Positions 6,453 through 14,135 of a stretch of 25,598 nucleotides of DNA are shown here, piece after piece (positions within the stretch are counted from its first letter, which is position 1; each line of letters begins with the position of its first letter). The notes below the pieces were generated by a model. That model did no database searches, was not told the origin of the DNA, and was given only the letters and a program-made list of their open reading frames with translations. Source of the DNA: an uncultured Collinsella sp. GTDB lineage: Bacteria; Actinomycetota; Coriobacteriia; Coriobacteriales; Coriobacteriaceae. Location of the stretch: NCBI GenBank assembly GCA_902478935.1, contig CABSMV010000012.1:1-25598 (forward strand), in the 5' to 3' direction. The translations under genes were made by a program, and so were the position numbers.

Positions 6453-7553
6453 GTGAAATATCTCGAGAACCCGTTTACCCCCAGTTTTGGTGAGGTTCCT
6501 GCCCATCTCGCTGGCAGACAGCAGATTATTCGGGATTTGGACCGTGCCTTCTTGAGCCAGCGCAGGCGCCCAGAATTGACCTCGATCTTCTCAGGCGCGC
6601 GTGGAACCGGTAAAACCGCTCTCATGTCATCGCTCGCGACAAGGGCGGAATCCCACGGCTGGATAGCCGTAAAGACGACCGCGCTCCCGGGAATGCTTGA
6701 GGAAATCGAGCTCGGGACGAAGCGCGCCGCAGCCCATCTCATCGACTCGTCCAACCACTTCGAAGTCACCGGTCTCGGAATTGCACCGCTCGGCAGCATC
6801 GAGGTCAATCGCGTTCACGATGCCTCAACCTGGCGTTATCGCATGAGCGACATCATCGACCAGCTCAACAAGGCGGGCACCGGTCTGCTCGTCACGGTTG
6901 ACGAGGTGGACCCGACACTCGACGAGATGATTCAGCTCGCAGCGACGTATCAGCACTTTGTGACCGATGGGAAACGCGTCGCCCTGCTCATGGCGGGACT
7001 TCCCAACAACGTATCGACACTACTGAACCACAAGACGGTCTCGTTCCTTCGCCGCGCCCAACAATATCATCTGGGTCGCATTGCCGACTATGACGTGCGC
7101 GAGGCCTTGATTCGCACAATCCAGGAAAACGATCGCCTGGCAGATGCTGAGGGAATCGATAGGGCCGTTCGCTCGATCTCTGGTTTTCCCTTCCTATTGC
7201 AACTCGTAGGCTACCGTGCCTGGGATCTCACAAGCGATTCGAAGGAAATCTCGTCACGCGACTTTGACCTGGGAATCAAAATCGCGCGCGACGAGATGGA
7301 CGACCGAATCCTCGCGGCAACCTATCGGGAACTCACTGCAGAGGACAAGCGATTCCTCATCGCCATGCTCGATGACGAGGAAGAGTCCACCACCGCTGAC
7401 CTTGTCGAGCGCCTTAAGCGTTCGCCGCAGCAGGTCTCCCGCTACCGACGCCGAATGATAGATGCCGGCATCATCGGGGAACGAGGACGAGGACTCGTCG
7501 CATTTGAATTGCCATTCTTCCGCGACTATCTGGCGGCTCAATGCGCGAAATAG
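6453..7553 (+). CDS. Orphan AAA+ ATPase with C-terminal winged-helix region
   Basis: The 366-residue protein starts ENPFTPSFGEVP-HLAGR, then Walker A GARGTGKT (48-55), Walker B LLVTVDEVD (145-153), and the conserved segment AGLPNNVSTLL...VSFLRRAQQYHLGRI. The last about 75 residues (LTAEDKRFLIAMLDDEEESTTADLVERL...QQVSRYRRRMIDAGII) read as a winged helix-turn-helix. The architecture recalls the Orc1/Cdc6-STAND border of AAA ATPases (AAA_16-like); the cellular role is unknown. The start is GTG 6453 with AAGGAG five bases upstream. An AT-rich stretch (about 6390-6425, including TAAAAT at 6415-6420) is a likely promoter. It is a clear paralogue of the ATPase at 10100-11218 and converges on the UvrA2-like gene, sharing a hairpin with it. 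Confidence 0.85.
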   Translation: MKYLENPFTPSFGEVPAHLAGRQQIIRDLDRAFLSQRRRPELTSIFSGARGTGKTALMSSLATRAESHGWIAVKTTALPGMLEEIELGTKRAAAHLIDSSNHFEVTGLGIAPLGSIEVNRVHDASTWRYRMSDIIDQLNKAGTGLLVTVDEVDPTLDEMIQLAATYQHFVTDGKRVALLMAGLPNNVSTLLNHKTVSFLRRAQQYHLGRIADYDVREALIRTIQENDRLADAEGIDRAVRSISGFPFLLQLVGYRAWDLTSDSKEISSRDFDLGIKIARDEMDDRILAATYRELTAEDKRFLIAMLDDEEESTTADLVERLKRSPQQVSRYRRRMIDAGIIGERGRGLVAFELPFFRDYLAAQCAK

Positions 7554-7557
7554 GCAT

Positions 7558-7592
7558 CAATGAGGCAAAGGGGCTGTCCCTTTGCCTCATTG
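7558..7592. terminator. Bidirectional hairpin between convergent genes, REP-like
   Basis: CAATGAGGCAAAGGG (7558-7572) and its perfect complement (7578-7592) form a 15-bp stem with loop GCTGT. It starts five bases after the AAA ATPase stop and ends one base before the stop of the minus-strand UvrA2 gene, so it can serve both. Its core (GGCAAAGGGG-CTGTCCCTTTGCC) marks it as a member of the REP-like family in this window. Confidence 0.75.
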
Positions 7593-7593
7593 T

Positions 7594-10107
7594 CTATAGG
7601 TAGCGGCCGGTGATGCTTGCGGAGCAAGCTGCGATGTCGCCCGGCGTGCCGGTGCAGACGATTTGCCCGCCCGCATCGCCACCGCCCGGGCCCATGTCAA
7701 TCACGTAATCGGCGTTACGGATAAGGTCGAGGTCATGCTCGATCACGATAACTGTGGCGCCCTTGGCAACGAGGCCATCGAACACGCTCAACAACACCTG
7801 AACATCGAGCGGATGTAGGCCGATCGTGGGCTCGTCGAACACGAATACGGCATCGTCCTGCACACGGCCCATCTCGCTCGCAAGCTTTAGACGCTGCGCC
7901 TCGCCGCCCGAGAGCGCCGGCGTGGGCTCACCGAGCGTAAGATAGCCCAAGCCCAGGTCGCGCAAGGTCTGCAAGCGCGTCTGAACCTTCTTGAGTCCCA
8001 GTGTGGCGTCGATGGCCTCGTCCACACTCATGTCCATGAGCTGCGGCAACGTAAGCAGACTCCCGTCCTTGCCCTCGCGATGGATACGCGAAGCCGCGTC
8101 TGCATAACGCGAGCCGCGACATGCCGGGCAGACGATCTTGACATCGGGCAAAAACTGCACGTCGAGCGATATCGAGCCCGTGCCGTCACACGTAGGGCAG
8201 CGCAAGGTGCCAGTGTTGTAGCTAAAGGCGCCCGCCTTGTAGCCGGCCGCCTTGGCCTCGGGCGTTCGGGCGAAGGCGCGACGCAGCTCGTCATGGATGT
8301 CGGCATAGGTTGCCACCGTCGAGCGCACATTGGCGCCGATAGGCGTAGCGTCAATCAGATTTGCGCGGGCAATGCCCTCGGCATCGACCCAACGCACGTG
8401 CCCCGGCAGGCGCTCGCCGGCTGCCTGCGCCTTGAGTGCCGGGATGAGCGTCTCGAGCACCAGCGTCGTCTTGCCCGAACCCGAAACGCCCGTAACCGCG
8501 ACCAAGCGGCCGCGCGGGATATCGACTTCGAGCGGCTTGACGGTATGGATGGCATCGGTTGCCATGCGGATATGTCCCTGGTCGAACATTTCGTCGTCAG
8601 TCACCTGCGGACGCAAGCGCTTGAGCTCGGCGCGCAAAAACGGCGCGATACGGCTGCCCTGCGATTGCTCGACCTCGTCTACCGTACCAGCGGCGATTAC
8701 ACTGCCGCCGCCTGCTCCGGCAACGGGGCCCATCTCGACCAGATAGTCGGCTTCCGCCAGTACGCGCGTATCGTGGTCGACAACAACCACGGTGTTGCCG
8801 TCATCCACCAGATCGCGCATCACGCCCACCAAGCCGTCGACATTGGCGGGATGTAAGCCGATCGAAGGCTCGTCCAGCACATAGAGCACGCCCGTCGATC
8901 GGTTGCGCACCACGCGGGCGAGCTGAACGCGCTGGCGCTCACCCGTGGAGAGCGTGGCGCCAGCGCGGTCGAGTGAAAGGTAATCGAGACCCAGGTCGAC
9001 CAGACGACGGGCCACGCTCAAAAACGAATCGCTGATATCCGTCGCCATGGGCCGCATCTCGGGCGGCAAGGATGCGGGCACCCCGCGCACCCACCCAATC
9101 GCCTCGCCCAGTGTCATGGCCGCCGCCTGCGCCAGATTGATACCGCGCACCTGGGGCTGGCGCGCAGCCTCGGAGAGACGCGTGCCGCCGCAATCGCGGC
9201 ATGGGCCCTCGCGCAAAAAGCGCGCAACGCGTTTTAAGCCCTTATCGTCCTTGACCTTGGCGAGCGCATTCTCGACGGTATAGACGGCGTTGTAATAGGT
9301 GAAGTCGAGCGGCGTGGCGCCCTCGCCGTTTTTGGGAACGTAGAGAATGTGCTTTTTAACCGCCGGGCCGTGGAACACGATGTCGCGCTCTTGAGGCGTG
9401 AGTTGGTTAAACGGCACGTCGGTGCGCGCGCCCATCTCGCCTGCCACCTGCTTCATCAGATCCCACATGAGCGTGCCCCAGGGAAGGACGGCGCCCTCGT
9501 TGATGGTCTTTGACTCGTCGGGCACTAGGCTCGCTTCGTCCACCTCGCGCATGACACCGGTGCCGCCGCAGGTGGGACAGGCACCGCCGCTGTTAAAGGC
9601 AAGGTCCTCGGCGCTCGGAGCGTAGAACTCGCGGCCGCACGTCGGACACGTGAGCGACAGGCCAGCCGCTACGTTGAGGCTTGGCTCCACACGCGCCCCG
9701 CAATGCGGGCACACGTGATGGGCGCAACGGCTAAAGAGCAGACGCAGGCTGTTGTTGAGCTCGGTCATAGTGCCAAAGGTGGAACGCACGCGCGGCACGC
9801 TCGGACGCTGGTGCAGCGCGAGCGCCGCCGGCACGTGCAGCACCTCGTCCACCTGGGCGTGTTCGGCCTGCGTCAGGCGACGTCGAGTATAGGTGCTAAG
9901 TGCTTCCAAGTAGCGACGCGAGCCCTCGGCATAAAGAACCCCCAGTGCCAGCGAACTCTTGCCCGAACCCGACACGCCGGCAATACCCACGAGCTTTCCC
10001 AGCGGGATATCAATATCGATGTCCTTAAGGTTATGGACACGCGCGCCACGCACCTCGATAGCCTGCGGGCTCATCTTCTGTTCCGTCACCTTTATCACCC
10101 TACTCAT
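7594..10107 (-). CDS. Class II UvrA-like ABC ATPase (UvrA2)
   Basis: An 837-residue tandem ABC ATPase. First half: Walker A GVSGSGKSS (44-52), signature LSTGERQRVQLA, Walker B VLDEPSIGLHP. Second half: Walker A GVSGSGKTT, signature LSGGEAQRLKLA, Walker B VFDEPTIGLHP. Zinc modules are CPHCG...CPTCG, ACPTCGGTG, CRDCGG and the large CPTCDGTG...CPACRGSRY. In canonical UvrA (about 940 residues) a UvrB-binding domain of roughly 150 residues sits between the RLLFxR segment and the next Cys module; here only about 20 residues join them. That deletion defines class II UvrA/UvrA2, known in Deinococcus and in self-resistance of antibiotic producers (DrrC-like). A role in UvrB-independent DNA lesion or ligand handling is inference. 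The start ATG at 10107 lies inside the upstream ATPase gene (ATGAGTAG overlap), so translation is probably coupled. Confidence 0.9.
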   Translation of the reverse strand: MSRVIKVTEQKMSPQAIEVRGARVHNLKDIDIDIPLGKLVGIAGVSGSGKSSLALGVLYAEGSRRYLEALSTYTRRRLTQAEHAQVDEVLHVPAALALHQRPSVPRVRSTFGTMTELNNSLRLLFSRCAHHVCPHCGARVEPSLNVAAGLSLTCPTCGREFYAPSAEDLAFNSGGACPTCGGTGVMREVDEASLVPDESKTINEGAVLPWGTLMWDLMKQVAGEMGARTDVPFNQLTPQERDIVFHGPAVKKHILYVPKNGEGATPLDFTYYNAVYTVENALAKVKDDKGLKRVARFLREGPCRDCGGTRLSEAARQPQVRGINLAQAAAMTLGEAIGWVRGVPASLPPEMRPMATDISDSFLSVARRLVDLGLDYLSLDRAGATLSTGERQRVQLARVVRNRSTGVLYVLDEPSIGLHPANVDGLVGVMRDLVDDGNTVVVVDHDTRVLAEADYLVEMGPVAGAGGGSVIAAGTVDEVEQSQGSRIAPFLRAELKRLRPQVTDDEMFDQGHIRMATDAIHTVKPLEVDIPRGRLVAVTGVSGSGKTTLVLETLIPALKAQAAGERLPGHVRWVDAEGIARANLIDATPIGANVRSTVATYADIHDELRRAFARTPEAKAAGYKAGAFSYNTGTLRCPTCDGTGSISLDVQFLPDVKIVCPACRGSRYADAASRIHREGKDGSLLTLPQLMDMSVDEAIDATLGLKKVQTRLQTLRDLGLGYLTLGEPTPALSGGEAQRLKLASEMGRVQDDAVFVFDEPTIGLHPLDVQVLLSVFDGLVAKGATVIVIEHDLDLIRNADYVIDMGPGGGDAGGQIVCTGTPGDIAACSASITGRYL

Positions 10108-11218
10108 GCCATAAAACTCGATCGCGAATGTACACGCCCAGCATGGGCACGGTAAACCGGACGAGGCCGTATCCGGCAGCCTCGATGACGCGCTCGCGAA
10201 TCAGGCTTGCGCGATATTTACTCGCCCAGCTCTGGGTGCGATCGCAACGCTCAATGATATCCGCCATGCGCGTCGGTTTGCCCTCGTCAACCGCCATGGC
10301 CTCGATAAAGAGGCGCTGTGGACTGCGCAGCCCATGATACAGGGGCGCGTCGACCGCTTCATAGAACTCGGAGACGGCATCGGCGTAGCCAGCCTCGACA
10401 TCGCACACTTCAATGACCTGCGAGCCACGCCGGACAGCAGCCCGCCACATGTAATATCCCACCAGCTGAACCATATAGGGATGCCCCATGCTCTTGCGTG
10501 CCGCAAGGTCCGCCGTCTCCGCGTCAACGTAAAGACCAGCGTCTTTGACCGTCTGGATATACGAATCGCGCACCTTGGGCAAAGATATCGCCCCCAGCGT
10601 ACGCTGCTGGGCACGCCGCAAAAACGTCACGCTCGGCTCTTCGAGCAGATCGTCAACCATACTGGGCAAGCCGGCGAACACCAGCGCAAGACCGCGCTGG
10701 TCGCTATCGGGCAAGCCCGTGGCATCCTGGTCTCCGAGCACCTGCTGATAGAGAACGGCAAGAGCCGCCAGTTCCTCGATAGACGCCGATTGGGCCTCGT
10801 CAATCGCAAACAGTATGCCCTTGCCTGGACCGAGCTTCTTGAGGCGCTCGTTGACCAGCCCTCGCAACGTTTCGCCCTTTGCCCGCGCCGCCTTGACCGG
10901 CATCCGGCCAAATGACGGCCCGAGCTCCATTGACGTCGCAACGGGTTTATTCGAGCGAAGCGCGTCGGCCAAGCGGTCGCATAAGCCAAGCGAAGCGGAA
11001 TCGGAGACAACCGCCCATCCGCGCTCGCTGGCTAGACGTTGCAGCTCCCGTAGGAGAACCGTCTTGCCACAGCCGCGGTTTCCCGTAATGAGCATGAGCC
11101 TACCCGGTGCTCCGGCGCCGTTATCGAGTCCTTCCTCGAAATCTTCGATGACCGACTCGCGGCCGATGAGTATCGGAGGCCGCTTGCCAGCCGTTGGCTT
11201 AAAGGGATTTGGATTCAT
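10100..11218 (-). CDS. AAA+ ATPase coupled to the UvrA2-like gene
   Basis: The 372-residue protein begins NPNPFKPTAGKRPPILIGRE, with Walker A GNRGCGKT (46-53) and Walker B ILFAIDEAQ (135-143). The segment FAGLPSMVDDLLEEPSVTFLRRAQQRTLGAISLPKVRDSYIQT closely parallels the same part of the 6453-7553 ATPase, and both continue into a (P/F)(Y/F)(M/L)(V/L)QLVGY motif and a C-terminal winged-helix-like region. So the two are paralogues flanking UvrA2. Start ATG 11218 has GAGGAGG about six bases upstream. Its TAG overlaps the UvrA2 start by 8 bases, which implies a two-gene operon. Upstream lies a triple 10-bp repeat. No partner is known for this ATPase family; a regulatory or DNA-loading ATPase is possible. 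Confidence 0.87.
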   Translation of the reverse strand: MNPNPFKPTAGKRPPILIGRESVIEDFEEGLDNGAGAPGRLMLITGNRGCGKTVLLRELQRLASERGWAVVSDSASLGLCDRLADALRSNKPVATSMELGPSFGRMPVKAARAKGETLRGLVNERLKKLGPGKGILFAIDEAQSASIEELAALAVLYQQVLGDQDATGLPDSDQRGLALVFAGLPSMVDDLLEEPSVTFLRRAQQRTLGAISLPKVRDSYIQTVKDAGLYVDAETADLAARKSMGHPYMVQLVGYYMWRAAVRRGSQVIEVCDVEAGYADAVSEFYEAVDAPLYHGLRSPQRLFIEAMAVDEGKPTRMADIIERCDRTQSWASKYRASLIRERVIEAAGYGLVRFTVPMLGVYIRDRVLWHE

Positions 11219-11253
11219 GTCGGCCTCCTCGGATTGGCAAACCCTGCCTATAG

Positions 11254-11280
11254 TTATACCAACTTATACCGAGTTATACC
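11254..11280 (-). promoter_or_regulatory. Three TTATACC direct repeats at 10-bp spacing
   Basis: TTATACC occurs at 11254-11260, 11264-11270 and 11274-11280, exactly one helical turn apart; on the coding (minus) strand this is GGTATAA repeated three times. It lies 36-62 bases upstream of the AAA ATPase start, where a promoter would be, and each repeat contains a -10-like TATAAC/TATAAG. It is probably an operator for a protein binding one DNA face cooperatively; the binding protein is unknown. Confidence 0.6.
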
Positions 11281-11284
11281 AATT

Positions 11285-11310
11285 AAATGCGGCAAAGAGT
11301 CTGACCCTCT
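11285..11310. repeat. Half copy of the REP-like element
   Basis: AAATGCGGCAAAGAGTCTGA followed by CCCTCT resembles the left arm and loop of the hairpin at 7558-7592 (CAATGAGGCAAAGGGGCTGTCCCT), but the second arm is missing. It abuts the stop codon of the TetM-like gene. Confidence 0.4.
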
Positions 11311-11311
11311 A

Positions 11312-13315
11312 TCACCTATGGCCGAAAAACTCGGCGTCTGCTGCTCGCCAGGAGCGGAAGGTGGTGGGATCGACCTTTACGTGCGCTGCGGCGGGGACGT
11401 CGTGCCATTTGACCGTATAACCGGCGCCGTGAGAGCAAAAGACCGAATCGGGCGTGTTGGGCAGATCGGCCTCGGGCTCATAGGCAGCCGCCTCGATGAC
11501 GCGCTCGGCATCATGGCAAGCCGCATAGCCGGCGAACTCTAGATACAGATGCCCGCGACCACTCGTGTAGGCAGCCACCTCCAGCGCGTAATCCTGCACC
11601 TCAGATGCCGGCACGCGACCCACAAGCTTCGCCCGGTCCCCCGCCATCGTCGGCGGCTCGTACTCGGCACCCATGCGCGTGGCATCCGAGAGCGCCCGAC
11701 CCACGCACTCCCCCGGCACCTCGAGCTCAAAGCGATACCACGGCTCCAACAGCACCGCCGCGCCGGCCTCACGCGCCTGCATGAGCCCCTGGCGAATCGC
11801 GCGGTACGTGGCCTGGCGAAAATCGCCGCCCTCGGTGTGTTTGGCATGCGCGCGGCCACCCGTGAGCGTAATGCGCACATCGGTGATGGGCGAGCCGGTC
11901 AGCGCGCCCAGATGATCGCGCTCCATGGCGTTGGTGAGTGCCAAACGCTGCCAGTTAAGATCGAGCTCGTCGGTCGAGGTCACGGTGCCAAACTGCACGC
12001 CCGAACCCGCCGGCAGCGGCTCCAGGCGCAGATGCACCTCGGCATAGTGGCGCAGTGGCTCAAAGTGGCCCACGCCCTCGACCGGCTGCGAAATAGTCTC
12101 CTTATAGAGAATGCCGCCAGACTCAAACCCAACCGAAAGGCCAAAGCGATCAGCCAACACCCGCTGCACGACCTCGAGTTGCACGGCGCCCATCAACTGC
12201 AAATGAATCTGCTCGAGATGCGAATTCCAGCTTACGCCGAGCATGGGGTCTTCGTCCGCCAACTCAGTCAGCGCTCTAAACACCGTATGGACGTCGTGTT
12301 CGCCCGGAAGCACCGTATAGGTGAGGACCGGCGCAATGACAGGCGCATCGCCCACGGGCTCCGCGCCCAGGGCGTCCCCTGGGCGAACGTGCGTAAGACC
12401 CGTCACGGCACAAATACCGCCAGCAGCAACTTCTTGGGCAAGCTCATACTTCTCGCCGTTATAGATGCGTACCTGATCGACCTTCTGCTCCCATGCCTCG
12501 GCACCGGAACGTCCGTTAATCACCTGTTTGGCATGCAGCGTGCCGCCGGTCACTTTAACCCAAGCCAAGCGCTCGCCGCGATCCCCGCGGCTCACGCGGT
12601 AGACGCGCGCGGCAAACTTCGGGCGCCATGCCTGTTCGCGCATCAGCGCACATATGCCATCCAGCAGCTCGTCCACGCCTTGGTCCTTGAGCGCCGAGCC
12701 GGCAAAACAGGGAAAGAGTTTGCGCTCGGCGACCATGCGCGACAGCGTTGCAACAGAAAGCTCACCCGCCTCAAGAAACTCCTCGAGCGCCGCCTCGTCC
12801 AACGCAGCAGCGTCCTCCTGAACGGTGCCGCCCGCCAGCAGTTCGTTGGCATCAAGGCAGCCTTCGGAAAGGCGCTGCCCAAGCTGTGCCAGCAAAACAT
12901 CGCGGCCGGGATTCTCCAAATCAATTTTGTTGATATAGATGAACGTCGGGATGTCATAGCGCGCAAGCAGGCGCCACAGGGTTTCGGTGTGCCCTCGTAC
13001 GCCATCGTTGGCACCCACAACCAAAATCGCGTAGTCGAGTGCGCGCAATGTGCGCTCCGCCTCGGCAGAAAAATCGACATGCCCCGGTGCATCCACGAGC
13101 ATGACATGGGTATCGCCATGGTCGAGCACGGCCTGCGACGAGAAGATCGTTATGCCGCGCTCGCGCTCGATCGCATTAGTGTCCAGATGCGAATCGCCAT
13201 CGTCCACGCGGCCGCGCTTGCGGATGCGACCCGCGTTGAACAGCATGGCCTCGGCCAACGTGGTCTTGCCGGCATCGACATGCGCCAGGATTCCAACGAC
13301 CGCTTGCTTCGACAT
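11312..13315 (-). CDS. TetM/EF-G-like translational GTPase
   Basis: A 667-residue protein of the ribosomal-protection / EF-G family. The G domain has AHVDAGKTT (11-19), the RERGITIFSS switch I region, DAPGHVDF (G3) and INKID (G4). EF-G domains II-V follow, e.g. GESGGILYKETI and the C-terminal RGHLYLEFAGYAACHDAERV. It aligns best by eye with the TetM/OtrA branch, whose members dislodge tetracycline or relieve stalled ribosomes, but it differs throughout from acquired TetM/O/W. Chromosomal relatives of this type are common in Coriobacteriia and Clostridia without proven resistance. I therefore call a translation factor and not a resistance gene. The start is ATG 13315 with GAGGAG close upstream; a longer frame from 13384 lacks support. 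Confidence 0.88.
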   Translation of the reverse strand: MSKQAVVGILAHVDAGKTTLAEAMLFNAGRIRKRGRVDDGDSHLDTNAIERERGITIFSSQAVLDHGDTHVMLVDAPGHVDFSAEAERTLRALDYAILVVGANDGVRGHTETLWRLLARYDIPTFIYINKIDLENPGRDVLLAQLGQRLSEGCLDANELLAGGTVQEDAAALDEAALEEFLEAGELSVATLSRMVAERKLFPCFAGSALKDQGVDELLDGICALMREQAWRPKFAARVYRVSRGDRGERLAWVKVTGGTLHAKQVINGRSGAEAWEQKVDQVRIYNGEKYELAQEVAAGGICAVTGLTHVRPGDALGAEPVGDAPVIAPVLTYTVLPGEHDVHTVFRALTELADEDPMLGVSWNSHLEQIHLQLMGAVQLEVVQRVLADRFGLSVGFESGGILYKETISQPVEGVGHFEPLRHYAEVHLRLEPLPAGSGVQFGTVTSTDELDLNWQRLALTNAMERDHLGALTGSPITDVRITLTGGRAHAKHTEGGDFRQATYRAIRQGLMQAREAGAAVLLEPWYRFELEVPGECVGRALSDATRMGAEYEPPTMAGDRAKLVGRVPASEVQDYALEVAAYTSGRGHLYLEFAGYAACHDAERVIEAAAYEPEADLPNTPDSVFCSHGAGYTVKWHDVPAAAHVKVDPTTFRSWRAADAEFFGHR

Positions 13316-13503
13316 GGCTCTCCTCTTATTACAAGCCCATCGCACGCGGCAACGGGCATCCTCGTTCCACACTGGATGATACAATTTACGTGCCGGCGGG
13401 CGAAGCGGGCCCTATCCCCCGACCGAGCTCATCGCCCCGCGTTGCCGCGCGGCGATTTTCGTAGGTTCGCGCCTTGCGAAAGCCGGCTTGCAAAACAGCG
13501 CAG

Positions 13504-13541
13504 CGAACGAAAATGACCCCACCCGGGGCCATTTTCGTTCG
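13504..13541. repeat. Long intergenic hairpin
   Basis: CGAACGAAAATG (13504-13515) pairs with CATTTTCGTTCG (13530-13541). Inside it, CCCC (13517-13520) pairs with GGGG (13525-13528) around the loop ACCC, with a single A-C mismatch. It lies between the GNAT stop (13570) and the TetM-like start (13315). The minus strand shows no clean T-run after it, so it may be a terminator for the GNAT gene or a repeat element. The remaining 13316-13500 stretch shows a weak TATCAT -10 at about 13374-13379 and nothing else. Confidence 0.6.
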
Positions 13542-13569
13542 TGCAAATTGTTGATACGCATCCCCGCTC

Positions 13570-14061
13570 TTATGCCTCGCGCAGCCAGTCAAACGCAACA
13601 CGCGGTGTGCCGTCCGACACATACACGATGCCGGCGCGCTCAAACCCCGCCTTGATGCTCGCCCCCTGCATGGGCAGGTTGTCCTGATGCGTGTCGATGC
13701 GCAGGTGATCGGCACACACCTTGGCAAAGGCAAACATCGCAGCCGCGATACCGTGCACGGTGCCATCGGATGCCACACGGTGCAGCACGGCGTACGGAGT
13801 GTCGCTGCGCCATTGCCCGTCCTCAATTACGTCATAGCACTCGTCCGGGCCCGGTAAAAAGGCAAACGTCGCCACCACGCGACCGTCGACTTCGCACACA
13901 TAGCTGCCACCAGCGGCAATATCGGCAGCCAGTTGCTCGGCAGAAGGCGTGCCCTCGGGCCACTGCGTGGCGTTGCCATGCGCGCGCATAAAGGCGCGGG
14001 CGGCGTCATAGATAGCCATGACAGCGGGAATGTCGGTATCGAGGGTTTTTCTGATCATCAC
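13570..14061 (-). CDS. GNAT family N-acetyltransferase
   Basis: The 163-residue protein has the GCN5-related acetyltransferase pattern: IRKTLDTDIPAVMAIYDAARAFM at the N-terminus, central strand GGSYVCEVDGRVVATFAFLPG, then VLHRVASDGTVHGIAAAMFAFAKVCADHLRIDTHQDNLPMQGASIKAGFERAG, i.e. the acetyl-CoA helix and the N-P-M/Q-x-x-x-x-x-K-x-G-F motif. The usual Q/RxxGxG/A loop is present only as HGIAAA. The acceptor is unknown. The start may be GTG 14061 (GAGG seven bases upstream) or the adjacent ATG 14058. The gene is divergent from the zinc-finger gene at 14136 across a 9-bp inverted repeat. Confidence 0.85.
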   Translation of the reverse strand: MMIRKTLDTDIPAVMAIYDAARAFMRAHGNATQWPEGTPSAEQLAADIAAGGSYVCEVDGRVVATFAFLPGPDECYDVIEDGQWRSDTPYAVLHRVASDGTVHGIAAAMFAFAKVCADHLRIDTHQDNLPMQGASIKAGFERAGIVYVSDGTPRVAFDWLREA

Positions 14062-14079
14062 GCGGCGACCTCACGTTTA

Positions 14080-14111
14080 TTGGTATCACTTTGATTGAGC
14101 AATGATACCAA
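14080..14111. promoter_or_regulatory. Inverted repeat in the divergent GNAT/zinc-finger promoter region
   Basis: TTGGTATCA (14080-14088) and TGATACCAA (14103-14111) are perfect complements separated by 14 bases. They lie between two divergent start codons only 74 bases apart, as expected for an operator serving one or both genes. The TTGGTAT half resembles the TTGGTATAA repeats ahead of the AAA-UvrA2 operon. Confidence 0.55.
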
Positions 14112-14135
14112 CGTTTGGAGAAGGGCGCGAAGCAG

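Noticed and set aside
11312..13315. Calling tet(M)-type tetracycline resistance
   Set aside because: Sequence differs widely from acquired ribosomal-protection proteins and there is no mobile-element context; only the superfamily is supported.
13316..13384. Upstream start (13384) for the TetM-like protein
   Set aside because: The added 23 residues lie outside the family and the ATG at 13315 has its own GAGGAG site.
11549..13516. 655-codon plus-strand ORF
   Set aside because: Mirror frame of the TetM-like GTPase gene; His/Arg/Leu-rich nonsense composition and no recognisable domain.
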